The notes: generated by a model from the sequence alone, not told the origin. A stretch of 64,000 nucleotides of DNA from Chloroflexota bacterium (GCA_018673955.1 JABHBJ010000093.1:74931-138930); one strand, 5' to 3'; positions 27,429 through 37,659 are shown, numbered from the stretch's first letter. Program-made: numbers and translations.

Positions 27429-27476
27429 TAGCACTCTAAGCTCGCGACTGCTAACAGTCGGCAAGGTCAAGTGCTA
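27429..27476. promoter_or_regulatory. CIRCE-like operator with an expanded, palindromic spacer
   Basis: TAGCACT (27429-27435) and AGTGCTA (27470-27476) are exact CIRCE half-sites, but 34 bases apart instead of the usual nine to ten. Exactly centred between them is a second palindrome, CGACTG-CTAA-CAGTCG (27445-27460), with the same midpoint. It lies about 100 bases before groES, where HrcA normally represses groESL. Whether HrcA binds this form is untested. Confidence 0.55.
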
Positions 27477-27578
27477 ATCAAGAAATCGGTCTGAATTGAG
27501 ACTGAATCGGTGTGTCCGCATCATTCAGCTGAGTTTGCAAAACCGAATTCTCGTCTACCACTAAGGAGAATCATTTCA

Positions 27579-27875
27579 GTGGCATTGAACCTCACACCGC
27601 TTGGTGACAGGGTGATTATCGAGCCTGCCGACTCAGAGGCATCAACCTCTCCCGGCGGAATCATCATTCCCGACACCGCGAAAGAAAAGCCTCAGCAGGG
27701 TGCAGTTGTTGCAGCCGGCCCAGGTCGAACAACCGACGACGGAACAGTCATCGACATGCCTGTTTCAATCGGTCAGACCGTCATCTACTCGAAGTACGCA
27801 GGTACGGAGTACGCAGAAGGCGGAGTTGACTACCTCATCGTTCGAGAGAGCGACATCCTCGCAATCGTTGGATAG
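27579..27875 (+). CDS. groES: Co-chaperonin GroES
   Basis: Start is the GTG at 27579 with AAGGAGA nine bases upstream; the ATG-less extension in the track is not used. The 98-residue product has NLTPLGDRVIIEP at the N-terminus, the GGIIIPDTAKEKPQQGAVVAAGPG block including the mobile-loop region (EASTSPGGIIIP), and the end VRESDILAIVG. It caps GroEL and is 42 bases upstream of groEL in one operon. Confidence 0.97.
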   Translation: MALNLTPLGDRVIIEPADSEASTSPGGIIIPDTAKEKPQQGAVVAAGPGRTTDDGTVIDMPVSIGQTVIYSKYAGTEYAEGGVDYLIVRESDILAIVG

Positions 27876-27917
27876 TTCATCACGAACTAATCATCTCAAT
27901 TTGGAGATTTATAAGTA

Positions 27918-29549
27918 ATGGCAGCAAAAGACCTAAAGTTCAGCGATGACGCTCGAGCACACCTTAAAGAAGGCATCGACGTCCTTGCTAACGTATTAAA
28001 GTCGACTCTCGGCCCACGCGGTCGAAACGTTATCGTCGACAAGAAATTCGGCCCTCCACAAGTCAACTCTGACGGTGTAACAATCGCCAAAGAGATCGAC
28101 CTCGAAGATCCGTTTGCCAACATGGGTGCACAGCTTCTAAAGGAAGTCTCAAAGAAGACTAACGACGACGCTGGTGACGGCACGACAACTTCAACTGTTC
28201 TCGCTCAGGCAATCATTGCTGAAGGCTTCAAGAACGTGACAGCTGGTGCCGACCCAATGGCAATCAAGCGCGGTATGGAAATCGCTATGGCTTCCGTTCG
28301 TGAGTCGATCGCAGGACTGTCAATACCAGTTGACTCTAAGGAACAGATCGAAAGCGTTGCAATCCTTTCTTCCCACGACGACGAGATGGGCACGCTCATT
28401 TCCGACGTTATGGACAAGGTTGGTAAGGACGGCGTGATCACCGTTGACGAGTCGAAGTCTCTTTCATACGAGACCGAGTTCGTTGAAGGAATGCAGATCG
28501 ACCGTGGTTACCTTTCACCTTACTTCGTGAACACGTCAGAACGACAAGAAGCCGTTTTGAACGATCCTTACGTACTCATCACATCACAGAAAATTTCTGC
28601 AATTTCAGACCTTCTCCCTGTTCTTGAGAAGGTACTGCAGACCAACAAGAACATTCTTGTTATTGCAGAAGACGTTGAGGGCGAGGCTCTCGCTACTCTG
28701 GTTGTGAACAAGCTTCGTGGCACATTGAACGTTGCAGCCGTCAAGGCTCCTGGCTTCGGTGACCGCCGAAAGGCAATGCTCGAAGACATCGCAGTTCTCA
28801 CTGGTGGAACAGTTATCTCAGAAGAAATCGGTCGCAAACTCGACTCGGTTACTCTTGATGACCTCGGTAAGTGCAAACAGGTTGTCGTCAACAAGGACGA
28901 AACAACTTTCGTTGATGGCAATGGTTCTGCTGATGCCCTCGCTGGCCGCAAGTCTGAGATCGAAGCTCAGATCGGTGACACTTCATCCGACTACGACCGT
29001 GAGAAGCTCCAGGAGCGCCTTGCTAAGTTGTCCGGTGGTGTAGCCATCCTCAAGGTCGGTGCAGCCACCGAAATTGAGATGAAAGAGAAGAAGCAGCGCA
29101 TGGAAGACGCCCTGTCGGCTACCCGTGCTGCTGTTGAAGAAGGAATCGTTCCCGGTGGTGGAACAGTTCTGATCAAGGCTTCTAAAGATCTTGATTCAGT
29201 GAAGTCTGCAAATGATGACGAACAGACCGGTATCAACGTGCTGAAGTCTGCTCTTCTCGCACCTATCAGGGTAATCGCCGCTAACTCGGGTTATGAAGGC
29301 GCTGTGATTCTTGCGAAGGTTTCTGAGAACACTGACAAGAACTTCGGTTTCGACGCTCACAAGGGCGAGTACGGCGACATGGTCAAGATGGGAATTGTTG
29401 ACCCTGCCAAGGTAACTCGTGCAGCAGTTGAAAACGCTGTTTCCGTAGCTGGAATGATCCTCACAACTGAGGCTCTTATCAGCGAGAAGGACGAGCCAAT
29501 GCCAGCAATGCCTGGTGGCGGCGCTCCTGGTGGAGACATGGGCTTCTAA
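27918..29549 (+). CDS. groEL: Chaperonin GroEL
   Basis: The 60-kDa chaperonin, 543 residues, full length. Typical blocks are all seen: [16 protein letters not shown], the ATP site [21 protein letters not shown] and the Gly/Met-rich tail [17 protein letters not shown]. It assembles as a double ring to fold proteins with GroES. Start ATG follows TTGGAGATTTATAAGT. The operon ends with a strong terminator. Probably heat-regulated via the CIRCE-like site. Confidence 0.98.
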   Translation: MAAKDLKFSDDARAHLKEGIDVLANVLKSTLGPRGRNVIVDKKFGPPQVNSDGVTIAKEIDLEDPFANMGAQLLKEVSKKTNDDAGDGTTTSTVLAQAIIAEGFKNVTAGADPMAIKRGMEIAMASVRESIAGLSIPVDSKEQIESVAILSSHDDEMGTLISDVMDKVGKDGVITVDESKSLSYETEFVEGMQIDRGYLSPYFVNTSERQEAVLNDPYVLITSQKISAISDLLPVLEKVLQTNKNILVIAEDVEGEALATLVVNKLRGTLNVAAVKAPGFGDRRKAMLEDIAVLTGGTVISEEIGRKLDSVTLDDLGKCKQVVVNKDETTFVDGNGSADALAGRKSEIEAQIGDTSSDYDREKLQERLAKLSGGVAILKVGAATEIEMKEKKQRMEDALSATRAAVEEGIVPGGGTVLIKASKDLDSVKSANDDEQTGINVLKSALLAPIRVIAANSGYEGAVILAKVSENTDKNFGFDAHKGEYGDMVKMGIVDPAKVTRAAVENAVSVAGMILTTEALISEKDEPMPAMPGGGAPGGDMGF

Positions 29550-29577
29550 ATAGCCTTTGCTTTACTAAGCAATTTAG

Positions 29578-29608
29578 AAGGGTCGCATCGAAAGGTGCGA
29601 CCCTTTTT
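29578..29608 (+). terminator. Terminator after groEL
   Basis: AAGGGTCGCA and TGCGACCCTT form a perfect ten-pair stem around an eight-base loop, followed by T residues, 29 bases after the groEL stop. Confidence 0.9.
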
Positions 29609-29879
29609 ATTGGTGCGAATTTGCGATTTCTCGACCGAAGCAAAGCAGATCTGAAGCTCGCGGAAGACCTTCGGAGGAATAGTTGCTCACCTCTTTGTAC
29701 GGTGTGGCGATCAGTTCATCTAGACTAAATACGCGGCCAGGATCACTGATTTGGGGGAACAGTTCATCTTCGCTTTCACTCGATCCGCAGGCAACTGCAA
29801 ATACAGCTAAGGAGGGCATAAGTAGGGCGAAAATCGTGGGCAACTTTTTTTGTATGGGCATAGATGTGAGAGCGTACAT
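29607..29879 (-). CDS. Small putative lipoprotein, possibly truncated
   Basis: Start set at 29879 (MYALTSMPIQKKL), since GAGGAATTTTC precedes it. The 90-residue product has a signal peptide with lipobox VFAVAC and a mature part of about 55 residues (LFPQISDPGRVFSLDELIATPY). No domain is recognised. The tail overlaps a copy of the TTCTCGACCGAAGCAAAGC repeat, so the last residues may be repeat-derived and the gene may once have been longer. Confidence 0.5.
   Translation of the reverse strand: MYALTSMPIQKKLPTIFALLMPSLAVFAVACGSSESEDELFPQISDPGRVFSLDELIATPYKEVSNYSSEGLPRASDLLCFGREIANSHQ
29630..29649. repeat. Short repeat TTCTCGACCGAAGCAAAGC, copy 2
   Basis: It matches 27157-27176 at all but one base and overlaps the 3' end of the small lipoprotein frame. 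Confidence 0.4.
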
Positions 29880-30028
29880 GAAAATTCCTCGTGTCATGAA
29901 TTATCCCAAGTCGATTGACGGTTTTAGCCTAGTCCGCACTCGGTGTTAGACGTCTCCCAGCTCCGACGAGGTCGATATAGGTTGAGGAGTTATAGATTTA
30001 AATCTGGTTCGATTGATAGCCTACGGAT

Positions 30029-31180
30029 ATGAAAATCACCGATGTAAAAATAATTTCGTTCAAAGCCAAATCTCGGTTTAGCCCAACCAAATGGGGTTAT
30101 GAGGTTTGGGGCCAGGAGCACGACGAGGTTCAGCGGATTCTCAAGATCGAAACCGACGAAGGTTCCGAGGGATTTTTCACTGGGGACAATATGTACCTTG
30201 TGGCACCCACGCAGGAAGTTATTGAGCAGCTGGTGAAGCCGTTGTTGATCGGCGAAGACCCGCTGAATCGAGAACTATTGTGGCAGTGGATGATGGGTCA
30301 TCACGGGATTTCTGAAGCGGTGATCGGAGCCGTGGACTGCGCGTTGTGGGATCTGGCAGGTCGGTCGGCGGGTGTTTCGGTTGCGCAGCTTTTGGGTGGC
30401 TATCGAGATAAAGTCAAAGCCTACGCTAGCTCTGCTCCGAACCTCGGATCACCTGAGGTCTACGCTGCCCACGCTGTCGAAATGAAGAAACGCGGCTACA
30501 CCGCCTACAAGATCCACGCCAACATCTACTGGAACCCTGAAAAAGAGGAGCCCGCACCGGCCAAACCGGCGTTCCCGAAAGCCGATATAGAGATATGCCG
30601 AGCGGTCAGAGATGCTGTCGGCGACGACATGGTGCTGATGCTTGATCCGTACGGTGTCTATACGTTTGAGGAGTCGTTGTACGTTGGCCGTGAGGTGGAA
30701 AAACTCGACTTCTACTGGCTCGAACACCCGATGGACGAACGCAAGACCGAGCCGTATCGGAAGCTGTCAGAGGCGCTAGATATTGCCATTCTCGGGCCTG
30801 AAACGGAGCCCGGCAGCCTCTACTCCCGCGCCGAATGGGCGATGCAGCACGCTTCAGACATGGGGCGGATCGACACCAGCTTTGGCGGTATTACCGGCGT
30901 TCGAAAAGCGCTTGGGTTCTACGAATCGATCGGTATGCAGTGCGAGCTTGAGTACGTTGGATTCTCTAATTTGGCGTTGTTTGGCTCGACGTCTGAAGAG
31001 ACTTGTGAATACTACGAACGAGGCCTGCTACGACCCGAAGAAGACTATGACTCCATAGTTCCACCGCACCTCAAACAACCGTGTGATCCGATGGACGAAA
31101 ACGGCTTCGTGAGCATCCCGCAGGGTCCGGGTCTCGGCTTCGAGTTCGACTGGGGCTACGTGAGCGCCAACATAGTCTAA
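30029..31180 (+). CDS. Enolase-superfamily protein, third and most divergent copy
   Basis: A 383-residue protein of the mandelate racemase/muconate lactonizing group. N-terminal MKITDVKIISFKAKS and VIGAVDCALWDLAGRSAGVSVAQLLGG are standard. In the barrel the site reads YTAYKIHANIYW (Lys as KxH rather than KxK), MLDPYGVY, WLEHPMDE and GPETEPG, with WNPEKEEPAPAKPAF as an insert after beta-2. Asp-Glu-Glu metal ligands are kept. The changes suggest a reaction different from the other two copies. It stands alone downstream of groESL. Confidence 0.83.
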   Translation: MKITDVKIISFKAKSRFSPTKWGYEVWGQEHDEVQRILKIETDEGSEGFFTGDNMYLVAPTQEVIEQLVKPLLIGEDPLNRELLWQWMMGHHGISEAVIGAVDCALWDLAGRSAGVSVAQLLGGYRDKVKAYASSAPNLGSPEVYAAHAVEMKKRGYTAYKIHANIYWNPEKEEPAPAKPAFPKADIEICRAVRDAVGDDMVLMLDPYGVYTFEESLYVGREVEKLDFYWLEHPMDERKTEPYRKLSEALDIAILGPETEPGSLYSRAEWAMQHASDMGRIDTSFGGITGVRKALGFYESIGMQCELEYVGFSNLALFGSTSEETCEYYERGLLRPEEDYDSIVPPHLKQPCDPMDENGFVSIPQGPGLGFEFDWGYVSANIV

Positions 31181-31371
31181 TTCGAGTTACATAGCGATAA
31201 TTTCTTAGCAGGCTCGCCAAAGACTTCCTAGTTGGGCTTGTCCGCCCTGTAAATCTCACAATTGTGTTTCGAGTACAAATTTAACTTGTTCTTTTGTGTA
31301 CATGCGTTCAGCATGACAATGTGTGATCTGCACTGCAGTCAACTGCCAGCCCTACAATCACGGTAACACTC

Positions 31372-31581
31372 ATGGAACAACGCCAATACTCGTGCGAAAA
31401 ATGTCATTCAACGACGTTTAAAGACGGTGAAATCCGAACTACTGGATCTGGCATCAGCCGGATCTTTAATATCCAGAATCAGAAGTACCAGACCGTATCC
31501 TGCACGAAGTGCGGATTCACCGAGCTATATAGGCTCGACGGCTCAGGATTCGGAAACGTTATTGATTTGTTCGCAGGATAG
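31372..31581 (+). CDS. Small zinc-ribbon protein
   Basis: A 69-residue cytoplasmic protein. Two CxxC pairs (CEKC at residues 8-11 and CTKC near 44-47) flank a basic, beta-rich middle (RTTGSGISRIFNIQNQKYQTVS), the pattern of the nucleic-acid-binding zinc-ribbon family (YhfH/DUF2116-like, PF09855 type). The role is unknown. It has its own promoter region; nothing recognisable lies between it and the next gene apart from a weak tRNA T-arm-like segment. Confidence 0.75.
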   Translation: MEQRQYSCEKCHSTTFKDGEIRTTGSGISRIFNIQNQKYQTVSCTKCGFTELYRLDGSGFGNVIDLFAG

Positions 31582-31845
31582 CCTCGTGGATGAAGAACCT
31601 AGCGCGAGTAGTACGCAAACTAAATACCGGTAGAGAAGAAGGCCTAGTAACACGCGGAACCACGTTACGAACGGTTATGTACTCGCGTGCTGAACCTCAC
31701 TTGTAAGTGACATCCCCTCCTATTCTTATCGCCTAACAAGCTAAACTGAGGAGAGTGGCAGGCTGATCTTGCATTCGGCGGAAATTCGAACCCGCTGCCT
31801 CCCCATTTGTATGAAACCGACCTATCAGTAAGTTAGCGCAACTAT

Positions 31846-33105
31846 ATGGACTCTTTCCGCTTTGTACACGCGGCAGATCTTCACATCGATTCACCCTTTG
31901 CGGGGGTCGGTGATGCCGATAATCGAGTAGCGACCCGTTTACGAGAGGCAACTTTTGAGGCCTTCCAGAACTTGGTCGATCTTTGCATTAACCAAAAAGC
32001 CGACTTCCTCGTAATCGCTGGTGACGTATACGATGGCGCCGATCGCTCAGTTCGAGCGCAGTTGCGCTTCCGAGACGGACTTTCCAAACTCGCTGAAGCT
32101 GGAATTCAATCTTTCGTAGTTCACGGCAATCACGACCCACTCGACGGTTGGCAGTCGTCAATCTCGTGGCCAGAAGGCGTGCACATCTTTGGCGCAACTC
32201 CGGAATGGAAGAATTTCGAGAAGAACGGCGAGATCGTCGCCGCTATTCAGGGAATAAGCTACCCAACCCGGGAAGTCACCGATAATCTTGCAACACAGTT
32301 CACTCCGCCTGAATCTGAGAATCTATTTGCCATCGGGCTTCTTCACGCTAACGTAGGAGCCAACAGCGCCCACCCAAACTACGCACCTTGCACAGTCGAA
32401 GACCTCTCTGAATCGGGAATCGACTACTGGGCGTTAGGTCACGTGCACACTCGGCAGACACTCAAACGAGCAGCACCAGTGATTGCCTACCCGGGCAACA
32501 CGCAGGGTCGACACCCGAACGAAACCGGCGCCCGAGGGGCACTGGTAGTAGATGTCGACGCCTCAGGTGCTTCACGAAGCGAGTTCGCAACCCTCGACGT
32601 TGTTCGGTGGGAACGTGGCGAAGTAGATATTTCTAACATTGAGACAATCGACAGTCTCGATTCGGCAATCATACAGGCGACCGATAACCTCAGCGTTCAG
32701 GCTGAAGATCGTGATGTTGTTTGCCGGCTCACTCTAGTAGGACGTGGTCCGCTCCACGAACAGTTGGCAGCAACTGGTGCTGTCGACGACCTACTCGATT
32801 CTGTACGAGCTGCATGGAATGCTGGCGGTTCGCCATGGGTATGGGTCGAACGAATTACCGATTCGACTCGCCCGACTATCGATATCGAATCACGAGCTAA
32901 GCAGGATGATTTCTTAGGAGCCACTCTCAAACGTGCCATGCTTTCGTCTATCGAGTCAGATGAGATCGATCGACTAACCGAAGTCGTGTCAGACGTCTAC
33001 ACCGGTCGTCGAAACGGTCTTGAAAAGCCGAACGACGAACAGGTTTCGGCATGGGCTGAAGAGGCTCGCTGGTACTTAGCTGAACTGTTGGAACAGGGCA
33101 AATAG
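31846..33105 (+). CDS. DNA repair metallophosphoesterase, SbcD/YhaO-like
   Basis: A 419-residue calcineurin-like nuclease. Metal-binding motifs in order are HAADLHIDSPF, VIAGDVYDGA, VHGNHDPLD, and ALGHVHTRQ, the Mre11/SbcD set. The C-terminal half (270-419) lacks the SbcD cap but matches YhaO-type proteins. It is followed one base later by the ATPase partner gene, so translation is likely coupled. The complex would trim DNA ends or hairpins during repair. Confidence 0.92.
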   Translation: MDSFRFVHAADLHIDSPFAGVGDADNRVATRLREATFEAFQNLVDLCINQKADFLVIAGDVYDGADRSVRAQLRFRDGLSKLAEAGIQSFVVHGNHDPLDGWQSSISWPEGVHIFGATPEWKNFEKNGEIVAAIQGISYPTREVTDNLATQFTPPESENLFAIGLLHANVGANSAHPNYAPCTVEDLSESGIDYWALGHVHTRQTLKRAAPVIAYPGNTQGRHPNETGARGALVVDVDASGASRSEFATLDVVRWERGEVDISNIETIDSLDSAIIQATDNLSVQAEDRDVVCRLTLVGRGPLHEQLAATGAVDDLLDSVRAAWNAGGSPWVWVERITDSTRPTIDIESRAKQDDFLGATLKRAMLSSIESDEIDRLTEVVSDVYTGRRNGLEKPNDEQVSAWAEEARWYLAELLEQGK

Positions 33106-33106
33106 C

Positions 33107-36100
33107 ATGCGACTAACAGGAATTAATATAGAAAACTTCGGCCCGTTCGCAGATCACGAATTCAACGACGTATCGGGTCGACTCACTCTTCTGCACGGAC
33201 CCAACGAAGCGGGTAAATCTGCCATCCGGGCGTTCTTGCGCTCAACGTTGTTCGGCTACACGACGAAATCAGACCGAGCACCAATACGCGATCTCTTCCT
33301 TTACAACCACTTCAGACCAGAAGCAGGTTCTGGGTCAGTATCGCTCATTACATCCTCGGACACTAATTTCAATATCCACCGACGAGATGGCAAGCAGCGT
33401 GGTGAGGTATCGATAACAGGGGACGCGACAGGCAGCAACGACATGTTGCAATCGTTGCTCGGTGGAATCGATGTTGAGCTATACACAAACGTGTTCTCGA
33501 TCTCGATTAGCGAACTCCAGGCGATGTCGTCGCTCAACTCGAACCAAATTCGAGACAAGATTTACTCGGTAGGTCTTGGACTAGCAAACGTATCGCTCAC
33601 TGACGCTCGTTCTGAACTAGACGCCGAATTACACGCGCTTCGAAGTGCCACAGGTCGAGCAGGTGCGATGTCGAAGAATATGAAGAGTCTCACCGATCTT
33701 CGAGCCAAGCTCGAAGAGACGCGGCGAGTCAGTGACGAATACGCACAGCTTTCGAATACTCTTGAGCAGCTACTCGAGAATATCGATTCCCAGACTGCGG
33801 AACTCGAGGACATGCGATCTGGCATCGAACGCCAGAAGATGTTCGTTTCGTTAAGAAGCCCTTGGGAGCGCAAAACCGAGATCGAACGACAGATTTTAGA
33901 AGCTCCTGAGATCGATACGATTCCAGAAGACGGACTTCAGCAACTAGAAAATCTTGTTGAGCAGAAGACAACCCTTCAGGAACAGATGGACGAGGGCGAA
34001 CTACGGCAGCAGGAACGCAAGTCTGAATCTGAATCGGTTGGCGTGGTCGAACCATTTATTGAGCAGGGCGATGAAATTCGCAAGCTGCTGATGGAAACAG
34101 CCTACTACACGAAGGCGGTAACCGATCTGCCGACAATCGGACAAGAACTCGATAAAGAACAGGCACAGCTCGATCAGGATCTTGCCGTACTCGGCTGGTC
34201 AGAGAGTGCAGTCAGCAAGTTCGAAACTCCGCTTGACCTTCAGTCGAATCTTGAATCCGCCGGACGCGAGTTAACGACTGCCCGTCGCAAATATCAAGAA
34301 GCCGAACTCACCGTTCAATCACGAACCGAAGATCGCGAAACGTTGGCCGATGAAGCAATTCATTCTGCCAGTGCCCGCGACGCCCTCGCTGATGTTCCTA
34401 CAGACAATTCAGGTGACCTAGAAAATAAACGCGGCCGACTTTCAAGGCTACGTGCAGCAATCGCTGATGCTGGATCAATTCGCTCGGAAGTGAATGATGC
34501 TCAAAAGAATCTTGCCGACGCACTTGCACAGACCGAAACAGAGGACATTGGCGGATTTGTCGGTTCGATCCTCCTACCAATAACCGTCATCATCTTCGGA
34601 ATCGCTTCGATGGCGTGGAGCTACATGAATGCCGAGCTATCGGGCGGACTTGCAGGCTTCCTCGGAGTAGTTGCAGGGTTCATGCTGATTTCTCGTGCGA
34701 GGGCAGCTGGTGGATTCAAAATTACGATCCGCAAGCCAGCTATAAGTGAAGTCAAAGACGTCGCAAACGCTCAAGTCGAAGAAATTCAAGAACGACTCGA
34801 TACAGTCAATAAAGAAATATCCGAAATCGCTGGCGAGTTCAGCATCAGCAACACCCCATCGATTCGCGATGTAGAAGAGAAAGCTGGCGATCTGGATCGA
34901 TCACTTGATCTACGCCGTAGATTTGAATCAGTTTCGAGAGAGTTCGAAACCGCAGCCGCTCGCCTCACCACTATCGATACACGCCTCACGGAAGCGCATA
35001 GCACACTCGCTCTAAGCGCAAACACGCTTGCCGACGTTCAAAACCGATGGCAAATGCTTCTGGAACGATCTGAACTTCGTATCGATCTCGATCAGGCACA
35101 AGCTGCAAACGTCATGGCGAGTATACGAACACTCAAGAGCCAACAGCGAACAACGGCAAGCCTTCGAATGCGCGTGTCTCAAATGTCAGACACCGCTGGC
35201 GAAATTGACTTCCGATTATCGGAAATTCTCGAAGCTGCGAGCTTACCAGAAGCGCCATCACAGCAAGGCACACAAGCACTTGAAGATCTTTCGATTCGGT
35301 TAAAAGCACACGATGAAGCCGTCGTTCGCCAATCGCAGATCGCCGCCGAAATGGACATCTGGGCACAAGAGTTCGAAACGCTCGAAGGGCGAATGTCGGA
35401 ATTGGGTTCGAAGATCGGATCGCTGCTCGAAAAGGGCGAAACATACGATCATGAGGAGTTCAAGGCACTTGCCATCCAAGTGAACGAACGCCGTGAGCTA
35501 GAACGCAAACTCGCTGAGCTACTGGAGAACAATCCACTACTCAGCAACGATGATGGCCAGACGTACCGAGACGATCTCACTTCGACTCCCAATGAAGAAG
35601 CGGTCGCCCGCCTTCAGCAGCTTCAGGACGAAGAGAAACGCCTGCGCGAGATAGTCGATGGACTACACGAAGAACAAGGCAATCTACGCCGACAACGTGC
35701 TGAATATGAAAAGTCTGGCCAGGCTCTAGAGCTTCACTCGAAGATCAACATGCTCGAAGAGAAGATCAACCGCGACGCACAACGCTGGGCAGTATTGATG
35801 ATCGCCCGTGACGTATTTGAACGAACACGTGAAGAGTTCCAGCGGGAACGCCAGCCAGCGCTAATGCAGTCTGCTTCCAAGTACTTGAACGATCTCACTC
35901 TCGGACGCTACATCAGCGTGCGGGCGGTAATCGGTGAGAAGGACCAAGATCTCGAAGTCGTTGAGGGCGAAGGTCACACCAAGCGAGCCAACGAACTCAG
36001 CCGGGGTACTGCCGAGCAGCTATTCCTCGCCATGCGTTTTGCTCTAATCGAGGAGTACGCCAAGAACGCTGAGCCGATGCCAGTCGTGCTCGACGATATA

Positions 36101-36322
36101 TTGGTGAACTTCGACCCTGAGCGAGCCAAGGCGGCGTGTAAGGTCATCATGGACCTCTCGGAGAGGTTCCAGATTATCTTCCTTACGTGCCACCCCGAAA
36201 CTGAAGCCATGTTCAAATCTGTTGCACCGAAAGGCAAGAAGGCTGTCGATGCGGCAATGAACGTCGTTCAGCTCGGCAGTAGCGCAGCTGGCGATCACCT
36301 CACACTCGTCGAACCGGCGTAG
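33107..36322 (+). CDS. SbcC/YhaN-like SMC-type ATPase
   Basis: A 1071-residue Rad50-like partner of the preceding nuclease. Walker A is GPNEAGKSAI (residues ~31-40), followed by long coiled coils (about 170-470 and 540-900). A hydrophobic double segment near 485-530 (ILLPITVIIFGIASMAWSY, LAGFLGVVAGFMLI) is characteristic of YhaN rather than classical SbcC and suggests membrane contact. The C-terminal head has signature ELSRGTAEQLFLAMRFAL, Walker B PVVLDDILVNFD and H-loop LTCHPE. No CxxC zinc hook is visible at mid-coil. Confidence 0.92.
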   Translation: MRLTGINIENFGPFADHEFNDVSGRLTLLHGPNEAGKSAIRAFLRSTLFGYTTKSDRAPIRDLFLYNHFRPEAGSGSVSLITSSDTNFNIHRRDGKQRGEVSITGDATGSNDMLQSLLGGIDVELYTNVFSISISELQAMSSLNSNQIRDKIYSVGLGLANVSLTDARSELDAELHALRSATGRAGAMSKNMKSLTDLRAKLEETRRVSDEYAQLSNTLEQLLENIDSQTAELEDMRSGIERQKMFVSLRSPWERKTEIERQILEAPEIDTIPEDGLQQLENLVEQKTTLQEQMDEGELRQQERKSESESVGVVEPFIEQGDEIRKLLMETAYYTKAVTDLPTIGQELDKEQAQLDQDLAVLGWSESAVSKFETPLDLQSNLESAGRELTTARRKYQEAELTVQSRTEDRETLADEAIHSASARDALADVPTDNSGDLENKRGRLSRLRAAIADAGSIRSEVNDAQKNLADALAQTETEDIGGFVGSILLPITVIIFGIASMAWSYMNAELSGGLAGFLGVVAGFMLISRARAAGGFKITIRKPAISEVKDVANAQVEEIQERLDTVNKEISEIAGEFSISNTPSIRDVEEKAGDLDRSLDLRRRFESVSREFETAAARLTTIDTRLTEAHSTLALSANTLADVQNRWQMLLERSELRIDLDQAQAANVMASIRTLKSQQRTTASLRMRVSQMSDTAGEIDFRLSEILEAASLPEAPSQQGTQALEDLSIRLKAHDEAVVRQSQIAAEMDIWAQEFETLEGRMSELGSKIGSLLEKGETYDHEEFKALAIQVNERRELERKLAELLENNPLLSNDDGQTYRDDLTSTPNEEAVARLQQLQDEEKRLREIVDGLHEEQGNLRRQRAEYEKSGQALELHSKINMLEEKINRDAQRWAVLMIARDVFERTREEFQRERQPALMQSASKYLNDLTLGRYISVRAVIGEKDQDLEVVEGEGHTKRANELSRGTAEQLFLAMRFALIEEYAKNAEPMPVVLDDILVNFDPERAKAACKVIMDLSERFQIIFLTCHPETEAMFKSVAPKGKKAVDAAMNVVQLGSSAAGDHLTLVEPA

Positions 36323-36334
36323 CCAAAACTCGAA

Positions 36335-36886
36335 ATGGGACTACGTCGAGACATCCAACTACTTGACGTTAAGATCGTCACAGAGCGGCTTATTATTCGA
36401 CCTATCGACCTTGTCGACCTGAGGCCGATTGCGCGGGAATTCACCGACGATATCACCCTTTACATGTATCCGCCCGCTGCTCGCTCAACGATGGATGTAG
36501 CACCATTCATCGCTGACTCGCTTGAGGGACTGAGCAACAACACGAACCTTCAGCTCGTAGCAGTGCTGCGGGAAAAGCCCGACAAGTTTGTTGGATGCAT
36601 CGGACTGCATAAGCTAGCTACAAGCACACCTGAACTCGGCATTTGGATTGCCAAGGGCTTCCATCGACAAGGCCTAGGACTTGAAGCTATTGAGGCTTTG
36701 TGCGACTGGGCTGCTAGCGAAATTGATTGCGACTATTTGCGTTATCCGGTCGACCGAGCGAACTCAGCCAGTCGGCGAATACCAGAGACTCTAGGCGGCG
36801 AAATAGAAGATGAATACGACAAGATTATCCCTGACGGTCGGATGCTAAACATCGTCGAGTATCGGATTTATCCAGAGATGATATAA
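36335..36886 (+). CDS. GNAT-family acetyltransferase (RimJ/RimL-like)
   Basis: A 183-residue N-acetyltransferase. N-terminal TERLIIRPIDLVDL and the acetyl-CoA loop ELGIWIAKGFHRQGLGLEAIEALCDWA are the RimJ/RimL-type signature (R/QxxGxG/A as RQGLGL). It follows the YhaN gene by 12 bases and may be in the same transcript. Substrate could be a ribosomal protein N-terminus or a small amine. Confidence 0.82.
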   Translation: MGLRRDIQLLDVKIVTERLIIRPIDLVDLRPIAREFTDDITLYMYPPAARSTMDVAPFIADSLEGLSNNTNLQLVAVLREKPDKFVGCIGLHKLATSTPELGIWIAKGFHRQGLGLEAIEALCDWAASEIDCDYLRYPVDRANSASRRIPETLGGEIEDEYDKIIPDGRMLNIVEYRIYPEMI

Positions 36887-36918
36887 CCGTCTCTCGACAG
36901 CTTAGATAGAGGCGCTTA

Positions 36919-37659
36919 CTACGTCTCGTCCGACCCGCCATCACCGTCGGCCTGAGTCACCGATAGCCCCTCGTATAGTCGGGTCATTCCCTCCAGCCAT
37001 TTTGCCTGCACAGCTGGATCCCAAGCCGGGTCAAAGTCTGGATATTTAGCGAGAATTCTGTCGGCCAATTCGAGCTTCAGCGAACCACCTTGAACCACCA
37101 TTTCAACAGGTGTTTGCGCGGGTACTTTTTCAGCGATTACAGCCGGAGGAGCGGCAGGCTTCTGCCGTGCCGGAGCTACGGCTGCTCGCGCCTTGCTGGA
37201 GCCATGTCGACCAACAAGAATGCGCTTCGAAAGCTCGATACCCGCTGCCTGCGCGGCACGGATAAAGAACGCCTCGCATTTCGTCAGCACGCCTTCTTTT
37301 GTGCCAAACGATCTGAACGCTTCGTGGAATTGACCTTTGCTGGCTCGGCCCAAATCTAGATCGAACACAGGGATGTAGAAACGTTCGAGAATCCTACGCA
37401 GCAGAGCCCGTCTATCATCCCCCTCAGCGTGGACCAAATCTTCCAATTCGTTTGAGGGGTGACCGTCCGCATCAACAAGGGTAAGAACCTTCAATGCGGT
37501 CATTAATTGGGTTCCAGAGCTACCTGAGAACCTCGGACCCCAAACCGTTTTATCGATACGTCCTGGAATGCCCTCATCAAGAAGGAATTCCAAAAATGTT
37601 TGGAATGTCCGGTACGGGACATACGGGGGAACAGTTGATGTTTGTTCTTGAAGGGTCAT
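36919..37659 (-). CDS. DUF5343-like protein
   Basis: Start set at 37659 (MTLQEQTSTVPPYVPYRTF); the longer frame reads through the repeat cluster. The 246-residue product begins with the DUF5343-type block PPYVPYRTFQTFLEFLLDEGIPGRIDKTVW and SGSSGTQLMTALKVLTLVDADG, a winged-helix-like arrangement of unknown function. A Pro/Ala-rich linker (AAVAPARQKPAAPPAVIAEKVPAQTPVE) precedes a short C-terminal domain (LKLELADRILAKYPDFDPAWD). It diverges from the ParB-like gene across the TTTGGAAT repeats, which may regulate both. Confidence 0.65.
   Translation of the reverse strand: MTLQEQTSTVPPYVPYRTFQTFLEFLLDEGIPGRIDKTVWGPRFSGSSGTQLMTALKVLTLVDADGHPSNELEDLVHAEGDDRRALLRRILERFYIPVFDLDLGRASKGQFHEAFRSFGTKEGVLTKCEAFFIRAAQAAGIELSKRILVGRHGSSKARAAVAPARQKPAAPPAVIAEKVPAQTPVEMVVQGGSLKLELADRILAKYPDFDPAWDPAVQAKWLEGMTRLYEGLSVTQADGDGGSDET

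Noticed and set aside
31757-31840. tRNA-like segment on the minus strand (GGGTTCGAAT followed by CCGCC)
   Set aside because: The T-arm pairs poorly and neither the anticodon nor the acceptor stem closes; at most a tRNA-end relic.
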